A stretch of 64,000 bases of DNA, taken from NCBI GenBank assembly GCA_905250025.1, contig CAJNOJ010000376.1, forward strand, positions 1-64,000, in the 5' to 3' direction. This stretch comes from Adineta ricciae (taxonomy: Eukaryota > Rotifera > Eurotatoria > Adinetida > Adinetidae). Of this stretch, positions 11,059-22,023 are shown in pieces; position 1 is the stretch's first letter, and the number at the start of each line of letters is the position of its first letter. The notes beneath the pieces were generated by a model. That model was not told the origin of the DNA. It saw only the letters and a list, made by a program, of their open reading frames with translations, and did not search any database. A program made the translations under genes and the position numbers.

Positions 11059-11346
11059 ACACACTTGGTTGACTGTCGCATATCAAAGGCCGGTAATTCA
11101 AAAATACAATCGTTCACAAGTTACATACTGGGAAGCAATCTTAAATGCTGAGCTTATCGATATGTCGAAAGTTGTTAAAAGCCTCCAAGCTTTTTAATAA
11201 GTAGATAATCTAGTCAGTTATCAAAGTATCAACAATCCGACACGTTCGAATGCGAAATATATACAGAGTCTCATTTGATCTTACCGAAAAAAATATCTTT
11301 CTTTTAGAAAAAGGAGGACATGTTTAAAAGTGCAAATCCATAATAG

Positions 11347-11679
11347 TCATTTATAGCGAACTTCTGCTTTCTGTGAAGAGTAATTGTCAGTCAGGAATAT
11401 ATAATAATTAAAAGCAACACAAGTAGTCCTTTGACTCTTTTNTTTCGATTGTCCGATGTCCAATGCAGACAAGTAAGGTGACCGCCAAATGGTGACATTG
11501 GTCTGAGTAGATTTCGTTGCATAGTAAAATCCATTCGTAGGATGTTTATAAACCCATGGATCAGCACCATCCTGAGAGAGAAAGGGATAGAATGTGTTCA
11601 CTGCAGCGTAGTTACTGATCGATTTCGAAAACCTCAAAGCTAAAGTCATCAAGTAGAAAAACAATAGTGCACGTGTCAT
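11347..11679 (-). pseudogene. GH43-type glycoside hydrolase, N-terminal fragment cut at a duplication breakpoint
   Basis: Starts at ATG 11679 with a hydrophobic signal peptide (TRALLFFYLMTLALRF). Then come GADPWVYKHPTNGFYYATKS and NVTIWRSPYLSALD, the first blade of the five-bladed propeller of family 43 (arabinofuranosidase/xylosidase type) including the catalytic-base Asp in ADPW. Homology ends at 11443; the remaining 31 codons of the frame lie in DNA that belongs to the duplicated block and have no GH43 character. An ambiguous base N at 11442 marks the junction. The family normally needs about 300 aa, so this is non-functional unless the assembly is wrong here. GH43 is mostly bacterial/fungal; transfer is inferred. 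Confidence 0.75.
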
Positions 11680-11966
11680 TCTTGTTGCAAAATTTCAGAT
11701 TCTGATCTTGGTATTTATCTTTTTTTACAATTCTCTCTTCGTCAACTGATAACATTGTTTCAAAAAATCGTAAAAGTCATCAAATACAGGATGAAAATGT
11801 AGATCTAATCCAAATATCGTCGTTTTCTTTTCATCAGAAGTGTGTGTTATATTCTCACACATGCATCGTGTGCAAATCTGTATCTTTCCAGTTCTTATCG
11901 GATTAAAACGAATATGTACGTCGTGAAAATGTCATATCAATTTTTTTTTCTTTCGTTTGCGACAGA

Positions 11967-14123
11967 ATGAGATCATCTACATTGAGTGTCTTTGATTATG
12001 TTGTTCTGATAATTCTATTACTGCTATCAGCTCTCATTGGTATCATCTTTGGTTTTGTTAAATCAAAGAAAGCATCGTCTGAAGAGTTTTTCTTAGGTAT
12101 ACACATACAGAACTACTTAAAAACAGAATAATTTCTATTGACATTCATTTCTAGCCGATGGAAAAATGCACATGTTTCCGACGGCACTGAGTATTACGGT
12201 GTCGTTTCTATCAGCTATTACTATACTTGGCACACCGAGTGAAGTATACATGTCAGGAACAATGTTTTGGTATCAAGGTAGATGAATGAAAAACAATAAT
12301 CGACGATGATTTCATCATGATAATGTTGGTTTTTTAGCTGCTGCATGGAGTATTGCATCGATGATAACAGCTTTTGTTTTCATGCCAAAGTTTCGCGAAA
12401 TGAAATTTACCAGCATTTATCAGTATTTAGAGAAGCGTTTTGGTCAATCAGTACGATCATGCACTTCTATTACTTTCACGGTCTATATGGTATCGAAAAA
12501 TTTTGCCTCATGTACATGCACGTACCACATAGTCTTATTGACTATTTAGTTTATCTACATGGCTTTAGTCCTGTACGCACCGGCCCTGGCACTGAGCCAA
12601 AGTATGCTCATGAATTAATATTGTATCATTATTTCTAAGACTAATGTAATTTAGCTACGGGTCTGAATAAATGGCTTTCGGTTGTTTCTATCAGTGCCGT
12701 TTGTATTTTTTATTCATCAGTGGTATGTGACCAATAGAGCAGGAGAAAGATATTGCTATATGCATCTATGTACAGGGAGGGATGAAGGCAATTATTTGGA
12801 CGGATGTCTTACAAGCATTGGTTATGTATGCGGGTGTTTTTATTGGTGTTATACAAGGCTTAATTTTAGTCGGTGGTTTCGAGCGAGCATTTTCAATTGC
12901 GCATCAGGGATATCGTATTGAGTTTGATAAGTACGACAAAGTCGTTCTGATTTACGAAAAAGAAGTCAAAAGATACAGAGTCTCGTCGAATTATTTTCTT
13001 TTCTAGTATAAGTTTTGATCCACGAACACGCCATACTGTTTGGTCACTTTTAATTGGTAATTCTTTCAATGCATTGTTAACATATGGCTTCAATCAAATG
13101 CAAGTACAACGGTATATGTGTGTTCAATCAACGCGAGAAGCACAAAAGGCTCTCCTTGTCAACATAGTTGGTGTCACTAGTCTCATTCTTCTTTCATGTT
13201 TAATGGGTGTTATCCTGTATGCCTACTATGTCGGCTGTGATCCGTACACAGCTGGTCGTATTCAAAATGTTGATCAACTTTTGCCCTATTTTATTATGGA
13301 AACAGTCGGACATAAGAAAGGTGTACCAGGTTTGTTCCTTGCTTGTGCATTTTCTGGTTCGCTTTCCACCATTTCATCGGGACTCAATAGTATGGCAGCA
13401 GTGATGATTGAAGATGTTTATAAAGGAGTTATGCGACGAAACTTGAACAGAGAGCATCAAGGTATTGTATCGAAAATCGTTTCCATGTTTATTGGCCTGG
13501 TCATCGTACTACTTACATACTTTGTGAGCCATCTGGGTTCTGTTATCAATGCTGCAATATCATTATCGAGTACCCTTTGTGGGCCAATCATGGGTGTCTT
13601 CTTTCTTGGATTTTTCTTTCCCAGGGCAAATCGATTGGGTGCACTGGTTGGATTTTTCGTTAGTTTAGTCTTCCAATTGTGGATCTTTATTGGTGTACAA
13701 GTAACAAAGCATCAATTGAGCAATCATCGATTACCATTATCAATACTCAATTGTACAGATATTGGTACATTACCTATGTTAAACAGGACTACATCAACAT
13801 CTGGACATGTAGAGTAGGTATTCAAATAAATGTATTCTTTACTCTAAAATAATCTACTATGTTCTAGATCTAATCTATTACTCAGTCTTTACTCTATCAG
13901 TCATATGTGGTACACACCTATTGCTGTCGGTACTGTAGTTATTGTTGGCATTATTGTATCCTATCTCTTTCATCCATTAAAATCAAATGAAATTGATTCA
14001 AAATTAATTATTCGGATACATGATATACGCGCGTATTGTCGTTGGTCCAACAAAGGACGAAAATCCAACAATTGTGTCGTTTTCAATGCTGCTGACGATA
14101 GACAAGATATATTACTGTCATAG
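11967..14123 (+). CDS. SLC5-family sodium-coupled monocarboxylate/multivitamin-type transporter
   Basis: Eight exons join in frame with GT-AG introns: 11967-12096, 12155-12277, 12338-12489, 12550-12601, 12655-12722, 12776-12930, 13007-13813, 13868-14123, giving 580 aa. Characteristic segments in order: [19 protein letters not shown] (TM1); then the ADGKM helix; [81 protein letters not shown] (Na-symporter signature-like); [19 protein letters not shown]; and a final [15 protein letters not shown] segment. Predicted plasma-membrane Na+-driven uptake of small acids or vitamins; substrate not determinable. Introns are 55-80 bp except where noted. It diverges from the GH43 fragment with 287 bp between, a possible shared promoter region. 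Confidence 0.9.
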
Positions 14124-15349
14124 TTTTAATAGTTCATCGATTCTGTAAATGTTTTACGCCCAAAGATAGGCACATGTCAAGGATAGAACGGAAAAAAAAG
14201 TTGTTTTTGTTCCATTCTCACTAACCATCTGCTTACAATCAGTGTTCAAGTTTGAGTTTGTTTCATGCTCAGAATAGAGATTGATTGAGGGCGAGGATGT
14301 TATTGCGATTCCGTGATGTGCAACATTATGGAATAAGATGATATATTCTTCATATCATCATTCTTATATAAAAGAGTATACGCACCGCTTCCCTTTATCA
14401 TCATTAACTTTTTCAAACTTGACTTTATTGCCGTTTGTAGCCACTCCTATGTTTCGCTAGATATAATTCAGTAACAGTTTTCTATCATTGGGTACCTTGA
14501 TAGAAATAATTTTTAGGACGAACTTTTACTTGTGAAATCATTATAAATTTAGCATGAAAATTGGATCCCAAAAACAATTCGATAGCACGCAACATGGCGA
14601 CGAGCTATCGTGTCATGAGACTACGTGCTGAGAAATGAGATGATGTTCGGCACAAACGTATACCAGACACTTGTTAGGTTATTTAACTTTCGCACACAGT
14701 GATACGTGAATCTGCTAGCCTCTGGAGTACCATTTACAACTAACTATTTCAACACTCATTTAGACTAAAATTACATTCTCCTAAGTTTCAGTCTTTACAT
14801 CTGGCTAGTAAATTTTCGGATGATTCGTACTGCATAGGATGATGCTCATGCTCTGGTGTGATAACTTACAACTATTGGCCAGCCGCCAACAAAAACATAC
14901 ATTTTAGTTGTCAGCATCAGTTGTCCTGGTTTTATGAGTATGTTTTAAATCATAAACCGTTTAACCAACACGACAGTTCATTATGATTTTGTTTTTCCTT
15001 CGTGTATTGTACACAAGCGTATTGTCGAACATGAGTGTTCGAAAAGCTCGCTCCTCTGTAAAAAAATCGTTTTAATAGTTCGTGGGTTCGGGCGTGTTAA
15101 TGTTTAGATCATATTTCGATTATCTCGTCCTCACACTAACATTGATATTCATCCAAAGTTTAGCGGAGAGTCACAGGTGGATCGCATCTACATACACAGT
15201 TGTGATAACTGTTTATAGAAGAAATGCCAGCGCATAGAATAACACTAGGAAGATTATATACATGTGTTTTGGCATGCTTATCAATTGTTTTCTTAAGAGA
15301 AATTGTATCAAACAGATTAATCTATTGAGACGGGTACGAGGCGAAAAGA
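14124..15349. other. Intergenic, nothing recognised
   Basis: AT-rich, with short hairpin-like words (for example near 14580-14615) but no gene, TIR pair or similarity to other parts of the window that I could support. An ORF starting at 15262 ends in a transposon and shows no family features. Confidence 0.45.
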
Positions 15350-16800
15350 TACCCCAGGACGATGATTTCGGAAGCAGTATTCCACTGATATCCGACGAAA
15401 GCCTGCAAGAAATCGATTATTTTTCCGTTGGGAACGCCCGGAAAATACTCAGAACCAAGCAGAAAAATCTTGTGATCGTATCCGGCTGCCGTTTATGGCA
15501 GGTTCTGGTCGGTTCCAGGCAGGGTTACCAACTTTACCCCATTTGGGGGTACAGCACCCCATTTCACTACTTTGCACCCCAAGAAAATCTGTACCTTTGG
15601 GGTACGCATTCTGTACCTCATTTCGATATTCTTCAATAGACTCTTATAAACAATACGTAGTGTAGCATCTTTTTATTAAAAACTAGAGCAGATTTTTTGC
15701 TACAACTTCTCTCCTGAATTTCGTGCAGATGAGAAATGTAAAACCACGTCGTCCAAATTGCTTAAAAGTTCACGATCTTGTCGTGGGCTTTGCTCCAATT
15801 TTTGAAGCGACGATTTCGCAAGTTATTTCCAGGATCGAGAAATTTCTGAAACTCTTTCAACAAGATGGTGACAGTTAACCGATCATATCACTTTAGTTAA
15901 ACAAACTGACCGTATTAAACTATTCTGTCTCATCAGTTAAAAAAGAGTCGATGGCTCTACTGCAAGTGAGTAATTAGACTAATGATAAAACTATGAATAT
16001 ATATGTTGCTAAAGCTGATAACTTTCATTGATTTTCACTACAAGATCGTGGTCGGTGTACGATTTTGACAATGAAAATACTGATTGTTGGTGATTATAGC
16101 AAAAAATTTAAAAAAGTAACCGTGATTCTCTGGCAGTATTGTCGTAGTTGTGACGATACGGGAATTTCATTATCTGATGAGTGAACTATATATAAATAAA
16201 GCATTATCGTTTGTCAATGACTAGCCTTCTTAGTTTACATTTCTCACGACGTCCTGGGAGTCACAGTGGATCTTGAATCGATTAAACTCCTTGCATTTGA
16301 GAAGTTTACATGCTGCTGTTCTAACTGGTTTGAAGAAAATCGAAAAATCATTGTGCATTCCAGTTTTTTCATTAAGAAACATATTGAAACTGGTTTTATT
16401 TATATGACTTTTTTGCCTGAAAACAAACATCTCACAATATATCTTACAGAGAGCAGATAAAATGATTTTCCGGTAATAATGAGTCTTTTGTGGACTTATT
16501 CGAATAGATCTGATATATTTCCGAAAATTTTGTACCTCATGTCTGTATCCTATTTGGAGGAAAGCTGTACCTCTCGTGCACCCCATTTCTCATCTCCGAT
16601 ACCCCATTTGAGACCTGAACAGTTGGTAACCCTGGTTCCAGGTGGAACTCGCTATATCCAGTCATCGGATTCTTCGACCTGGAACTTTTCTTCCAAATCG
16701 AGTCAATCATGTGTTCTAATTCGTCTCACAAAATTACTGATTACCTACGCTATAATTATATGGTGCGCCATAGCCGCATCTCATGCAATCGAAAGGTCTT
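15350..16800. repeat. GGAA/TTCC-rich repeat split by a hAT-type insertion
   Basis: 15350-15519 and 16643-16700 share the style of the GGAA-rich short elements (start ACCCCAGGACGATGATTTCGG resembles the ACCCAGGTCGATCATTCCGG end of 26774-26967, allowing mismatches). The 1115-bp hAT-type element sits inside it. Confidence 0.45.
15520..16634. mobile_element. Non-autonomous hAT-type element, 1115 bp
   Basis: Inverted ends CAGGGTTACCAACT (15520-15533) and AGTTGGTAACCCTG (16621-16634), perfect over 14 bp, flanked by an exact 8-bp duplication GTTCCAGG (15512-15519 and 16635-16642). Sub-terminal ACCCCATTT words occur several times near both ends. The interior is AT-rich with small frames (for example 16266-16460 plus) that I do not recognise as transposase. 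Termini differ from the element at 4515-5645, so it is a separate family. Confidence 0.9.
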
Positions 16801-17187
16801 GAACATCCGATTGGTAATGAGGGGTTTTCGTTTCGTCGCCGTACGAAGACGCTAGCTTTGCTTGAGGCCATTCCATATGATGGGAAAATAAATGAAGACG
16901 TGTGGCAGACATTGGATACTTAGTACAGTACTTAAAAAAGTACCGGTACTTGTACTTAGTGTACTTGTACTTGTCCAATCTCTGACGTGTGGTATGAAAG
17001 AAATCTGTATCGAGTCAATGCGTCAGTTGCCCCACCAAATATAGCAAAAACATTATCTGTTGAGGGAATACATTATGAAAAACCACTTGCTATTCATAGA
17101 ACCTTTATACCATGTACTATCCGTAAGCAGTTGTATGAGATGTGTCATGAATCCCGGATGATACCACATGCAGTAGCCTGCATCTAA
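16740..17187 (+). pseudogene. Unrecognised ORF interrupted by a 79-bp MITE
   Basis: Upstream of the micro-element the plus frame reads LALLEAIPYDGKINEDVW and, after removing the element and one TSD copy, continues in the same frame with YERNLYRVNASVAPPN and on to the stop at 17185-17187. With the element present the frame meets a TAG 9 codons after DVW. The codon use and continuity suggest a real former exon, but I do not recognise the family. Confidence 0.45.
16906..16984. mobile_element. 79-bp hAT-type micro-MITE
   Basis: Ends CAGACATTGGA and TCCAATCTCTG are inverted repeats with one mismatch, flanked by an exact 8-bp duplication ACGTGTGG (16898-16905 and 16985-16992). The interior is made of GTACTT/AAGTAC words around a central ACCGGT, itself nearly palindromic; arrays of AGTACTTG-type words are known from hAT termini. 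Confidence 0.88.
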
Positions 17188-17204
17188 ATGACAATGAAAT
17201 TGAA

Positions 17205-17553
17205 TCGGTGTGAAGGTAGCACCACGAAACTAAGGATTTTTCTGAAAATCAATTCCCGTCGATAAAACCTACTCTATTCGATGCAGAATTCAATTCTGAA
17301 TCGAATGGTGACATTACAGTTCATGGGAAAACGCTCGGAAAAAAGTTTTCTTTGATTTTTCTGTATCCTGTATACATGTATTTGTATCGTTTTTCGATAG
17401 TCTGCACGCCATATCTCTGCCCAGAACGAATTCCCGTGAATGAAAGTGGCACCATTAGATTCAGAATTGAATTCTGCATCGAATAGAGTAGGTTTTATCG
17501 ACGTGAATTTATTTTCAGAAAATCCTTAGTTTCGTGGTGCTACCTTCACGCCG
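17205..17553. mobile_element. Foldback/MITE with ~105-bp inverted arms
   Basis: 17205-17310 and 17448-17553 are inverted copies at about 95% by eye (AGGTAGCACCACGAAACTAA at one end, its complement at the other; internal GAATTCAATTCTGAATC palindrome). Spacer about 140 bp. It lies 26 bp from the left breakpoint of duplicated block copy 2. Confidence 0.8.
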
Positions 17554-17849
17554 ATAATTATTTTCTATACTAACTTTCATTATTTTTAAACGAAACGATT
17601 TTGACAATATTTATTAACGATAAAACATCAATAAAAAAGAGAAACAATTTATTCACCGACAGACAATGTAAATACTTTATATAAAAACATGAAAATACGC
17701 TCATAGAGAGAGAAAAAATGATGTCAAAATTCTAGGACTTTTGTCATATTTAATTGCGTTGTTTTATCGTAAACGACATTTATGGTACGTGCTGCGATAG
17801 GATTCGGCAATCTTTGATGTACCCCTTATTGATACGAATCTTTGTATAA

Positions 17850-18908
17850 CTATAATTTAATGAGTACGACATTGAGTCCTTTAAGAAGACAAGATTTGAG
17901 TTCACTACGAAATTTTCCACTTGCCAATGTGTAAATGTAAAATCCAGTAATAAGGCTAGTATCGTAAAGATATCTCGTTATGATACTAGTTAATCGATAA
18001 ATCATCAATTCTAATAATGTAAATTCATGTCCAAATATAATTATAGTTAATGTATAGTATGTGGTAGTAGCTACATATGGAATTGAAATTAAAATAGTAA
18101 TGAGTATTTGAAATAGTAACATTCGTATCATATGACGATCATTAGAACGCAGACGTTCCTTTCTTACATTGTTACCATATGGAACAACACGATTACGAGT
18201 ACTTCGGACATTTCGTATGATCAACATACCGAAAATACACATCAAAACAATTGGTAAAATGCACGCCATAAAAGGTTCAAAAACGTTATAGAATATATGA
18301 TATTCATAGGACGATATACTACAAATATAATCATCAAAATAAGGAGCTTGTTCGAAAAATATGGGTATATGAGCATGAAGCAGAAAAAAAAATACATAAA
18401 TACTTACGATTACTCGTTTTCCTATTGATAAACTACTTAACCGACGATATTCTACTTTTGATGAACTCGATAGAAATCTATCGATACTAGCAAGAACAGG
18501 AAACCATAAGCGAAGAGAGAATAAGATATAGCGAATAAAACTGATTAATTTACACAAGAGTTGAGTATTTTGGGGTATATTCACGTTCCAAACATTGGAA
18601 AGATAATCAGTCAATAAAAAAAGATAAATAAAAACAAAATTATTAATTGAACCGACTAGAAAATACATTGAACATGGATTAATACGCAAACTAGGACGAG
18701 TGAAAAGAATAATATTAAAAGCATTTCCTATCGTTCCAATAACTATTTGAATTGGTGGAATAATTTGAGTTATCCGAACTGCAGCAAAAAAGATGCTCAA
18801 TGCCAGATCATCCATCGAATTCGATATGGTAAGCAATCTTTCTGAAGACGTAGATCTCAAACACTTATATATTGTATCAAAGATTTGACTTTCAGTTTTA
18901 TATTCCAA
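17850..18908 (-). CDS. Divergent rhodopsin-type 7TM receptor, copy 2
   Basis: 352-aa intronless frame, about 22 substitutions from copy 1 counted by eye (about 94% identity). The key positions are conserved (LLCKLIS, SIDRF, DDYICSIS). An earlier TAA removes the last 8 residues of copy 1 while the downstream nucleotides still match. Changes are spread over loops and TM segments with no frameshift, so both copies look under coding constraint. Function as for copy 1: orphan plasma-membrane receptor. Confidence 0.85.
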   Translation of the reverse strand: MEYKTESQIFDTIYKCLRSTSSERLLTISNSMDDLALSIFFAAVRITQIIPPIQIVIGTIGNAFNIILFTRPSLRINPCSMYFLVGSINNFVFIYLFLLTDYLSNVWNVNIPQNTQLLCKLISFIRYILFSLRLWFPVLASIDRFLSSSSKVEYRRLSSLSIGKRVIVSIYVFFFLLHAHIPIFFEQAPYFDDYICSISSYEYHIFYNVFEPFMACILPIVLMCIFGMLIIRNVRSTRNRVVPYGNNVRKERLRSNDRHMIRMLLFQILITILISIPYVATTTYYTLTIIIFGHEFTLLELMIYRLTSIITRYLYDTSLITGFYIYTLASGKFRSELKSCLLKGLNVVLIKL

Positions 18909-19862
18909 AGTGTTCTTCTATATAAAAAAAACTTCTTATCTGAAAAACCAATTTCTTGAAAATAATTAAATAAAGGAAATTCTTTAATTAAAGTTGACAC
19001 TACTTTTTCATCGAAATTAGCTAACTTTGTGGAAGATGTGCGTGTACAAGCATGAGGTTCAAACTACTCCATTCGAGGAAAACAGATAAAGTTATCAGTA
19101 TTATCGTCAATAACAATGTCACGTTCGAATCCATTCTTAATAATGCATGACACAAGTAGATTATATTTTAATTAATACTAGAATATAAATGCTTGATGAG
19201 ATTTTCTTCAAATTTTCAAATGCATCAACGAGATTCCTAAAAACTAACATAGATTGTTAAAAATTTTACTGAAAATTTGAGTCCCCGTTGATAACTCGAT
19301 TTGTAGAGCAAAATTAATCTCATAAAACGCTGCCCCGGTCGACCAATCCCATACTCGGATTCGTTGTCGGATTGGTGCACCTGGGCAATAGTCACTTTCT
19401 TGTCCTCATTGATTATGTAGTTTCAAACTAAAACTTAGTACACTACCATGATTTCTAAAGAAATATTTTTTTAATAAAATGTACACACTTTCCATAAAGT
19501 TTGATACGCTATTGAAAACAAGAAAAATAAATAAACATTCAATTTAGAAACTCCAATGACAAGTATATTTGTTATCAAACAAGACTTACTATAAACTCTA
19601 TATACTATGTATATGCTTATTCAGCATCAATAAAAATAGTATTCCTCACATGAGAGAGAATTCTTTTCTATCTACAAAACCCGTCCTTAATCATATTCTC
19701 ATGAGCAAACTCTGAAACTTTTGTTCGAAAGTTTACATAAAGATTCATCATTATCGTTCAGTTCTTTCTCTCAGTTAGTTTCGTTGTTGGTTACACTATG
19801 CATAGCTGTTCGATAAGTATGTCGAAGTTTTCCCCAGAGTTAAACAGTTATATGCAAATATT
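18909..19862. other. Intergenic flank inside duplicated block copy 2
   Basis: Homologous to 9331-10346, minus about 85 bp. No separate gene recognised. Confidence 0.5.
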
Positions 19863-20299
19863 TTAAATGAATATCTGTAATTTCATATGAACAATAACAT
19901 CTCGATTAATTTTCTTCACAACAAATAGATTTCCCAGGATAGACAGTACTTCTTTTTCATAATCATATTCTGAGACATCTACAATGCCTACCACAGTCAG
20001 AGATTCAACTTTTATTTCAATAATAAATAAAACTGCACTATGACCTTCTTCTTTGGAATGACCAGAAATAAATGAAAGAGCAACGTCGTTTTTTCACTTG
20101 TTGATGTAAATGCTTTAAAAACACGAACACCATGCGGTTGATGTTTAAGTGCTGTTTCATATAAAGATAATTCATCAGAACTGATGGTCGCACCGCGATA
20201 TGAAAGTCTTTTATAAGCACGTTTCTTTAATTCATTACCACGAATATGAAATTCAATTATAAATCGGTCACATAAATGTGAACTCGTAATCAGGTTCAT
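19863..20299 (-). pseudogene. Arginine mono-ADP-ribosyltransferase-like fragment, copy 2
   Basis: Better preserved than copy 1: it keeps the YRG site (RLSYRGATIS), the Ser-Thr-Ser strand (KAFTSTSEK) and the distal ExE region (EYDYEKEVLSI), that is, the R-S-E triad expected of arginine-specific ARTs. The frame still breaks at a 6-A run (T run about 20090-20095) between the STS strand and the glutamates, and the N-terminal half of the domain is absent. Either a pseudogene or a gene with a homopolymer sequencing error; truncation favours the former. Confidence 0.7.
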
Positions 20300-20346
20300 G
20301 AGGTGAATCTGGCAATTAACGATCGGGTGATTTATATAAATTGTTT

Positions 20347-20740
20347 CCTCTACTGAAAGGGGAGGGGGGGGGGGGGGGGGATGATAGGGGAAAAAGAGTT
20401 TGTTTGAAGTTATGTAGGNNNNNNNNNNNNNNNNNNNNNNNNNNNNNNNNNNNNNNNNNNNNNNNNNNNNNNNNNNNNNNNNNNNNNNNNNNNNNNNNNN
20501 NNNNNNNNNNNNNNNNNNCTAGGGGGGGGAGGGATTATATGGGAAAAATAGTTTGTATGTATGTATGTATGTATGTATGTTTGTGTCAGAGTCAAAGGTC
20601 AAAAAAACATTTTTTCGAAAATGTCCAAAATCTCGTACAATATCGTTTGGGAGGAGTAAAGGGGCAGGGACGTCACAGAGATGAATAAAACATTTCATCC
20701 GCGACTGAGAGGAGGACTATATAGAAAAAGTTGATTACGA
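20347..20740. repeat. E1-terminus-like array with poly-G run and assembly gap
   Basis: CCTCTACTGAAAGGGGAGG runs into about 15 consecutive G (about 20366-20380), then 100 N (20419-20518), then GGGGGGGAGGGATTATATGGG, a GTATGTAT microsatellite, and a last GACTGAGAGGAGG near 20704. The gap and G run make length here unreliable; the frames spanning it are meaningless. Confidence 0.7.
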
Positions 20741-21602
20741 AAAAATAAAAACACACTTGGTTGACTGTCGCATATCAAAGGCCGGTAATTCAAAAATACA
20801 ATCGTTCACAAGTTACATACTGGGGAGCAATCTTAAATGCTGAGCTTCGATATATCGAAAGTTGTTAAAAGCCTCCAAGCTTTTTAATAAGTATATAACC
20901 TCAGACGTTCGGACGCTGATAATCTCATCTATGAGATGCTGATGGAATGTTAATCAATTTTCTATACTTTTTGGTAGCAACGCGGGCGATTATATGATAG
21001 ATAGGGACGGCTTTGAAGCTGCGCCTGGTAATCTAGTCAGTTACAAAAGTATAAACAATCCGACACGTTTGGGTTCGAAAGCTATACAGAGTATCATTTT
21101 ATCTTACTGAGTTCATCTTTCTTTTAGAAAAAGCATGACATGCTTAAAGATGCAAATCCATAATAGTAATTTGTAGCAAACTTCTACTTCCTGTGAACAG
21201 TGACCGTCAGTCAGGAATATCGAGTAATTAAAAGGATCACAAGTAGCCTTTGGTTCTTTTGACGCCTGTGAGGTGAATGAAGATCAGTCTCTGGAGATCC
21301 TTTCAATGATTATAAGTTAGAACTCGAAAACCTTCAACATTATACCTTATTTAAATTTTAATTGAATTTTCATTTGTCGCTAGTGTTGTTTCTTTTCGAA
21401 CTAATCAAATTAGCATTATATTTTTCCATTGGCCTTTACTATGATTGAAAGCAACAGAACGTAATTCATGTATATATTTTACGTGAGTTACAATGGAACA
21501 ATTTTATAAAGTTTTAAAACCTTTGGCAAATATTTATTCGATTGTTATCGATATGCTTTTTCACAATTTTGAATTTTTATCTTTGTTTAAAACCAGTTAA
21601 TG

Positions 21603-22023
21603 ACTATACGACAAGCGTTGGTTAAAAACAACACCGGCGATTCTTGATGCATTATTTTATAATACACCGGATGAAGGTTCTCAAACATTAACCGTTTTAC
21701 ACGTTGGTGGACGAAATGCTTATCGTTTAGCAAATTATTATGATTTTGTTCTTCCGATCATTCTATTTCTTTCCTTATCATTACCCAACACTGCTTTAGG
21801 AGAAAAATGTTACTGTCCTACCGCTCCATTTATTTACATGATATCAGATTATATTGAAAATATTGCTGAAAAATATATTTTAGAAATATATTCTAAACAA
21901 AATGACTCAATGATGACATTAGCTTGTTATGCTGGTTTAAGTAAATTCGGCTTTCTCTTTTTAAGTATATTGATAATAATTATCAATTTGTTCAAATGGA
22001 TTGCCAAAAAATACTTGAATTAA
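21603..22023 (+). pseudogene. C-terminal exon of an unrecognised membrane protein
   Basis: Open frame through LDALFYNTPDEGSQTLTVLH, a hydrophobic stretch (VLPIILFLSLSLP), a cysteine pair GEKCYCP, and a final TM segment FGFLFLSILIIIINLFKW ending KKYLN-stop at 22021-22023. Stops lie just upstream of 21603 and no clear acceptor was found, so it is either a last exon whose upstream exons are lost at the duplication breakpoint (21260) or a decayed gene. Confidence 0.4.

Larger units (their letters stand above)
8000..11441. repeat. Segmental duplication block, copy 1 (partner 17579-21260)
   Basis: Direct repeat of about 3.4 kb covering the 7TM receptor, its 5' flank, the ADP-ribosyltransferase fragment and the repeats behind it. 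Copy 1 has about 85 bp (9963-10047) absent from copy 2; copy 2 has about 135 bp (20897-21033) absent from copy 1. Both breakpoints are interesting: the left one of copy 2 abuts a foldback, and the right one of copy 1 falls at the ambiguous base 11442 inside the GH43 frame. Confidence 0.9.
17579..21260. repeat. Segmental duplication block, copy 2 (partner 8000-11441)
   Basis: Direct repeat with receptor, transferase fragment and downstream repeats in the same order as copy 1, about 9.6 kb away. Contains an extra ~135 bp at 20897-21033 and a 100-bp N gap. Confidence 0.9.

Noticed and set aside
15262-15639. 125-aa plus-strand ORF
   Set aside because: Runs from a GGAA-rich repeat into the hAT-type element at 15520; a chimeric accident rather than a gene.
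20341-20688. ORFs spanning the poly-G run and N block
   Set aside because: The frames consist mostly of unknown residues from the assembly gap and microsatellite translation.
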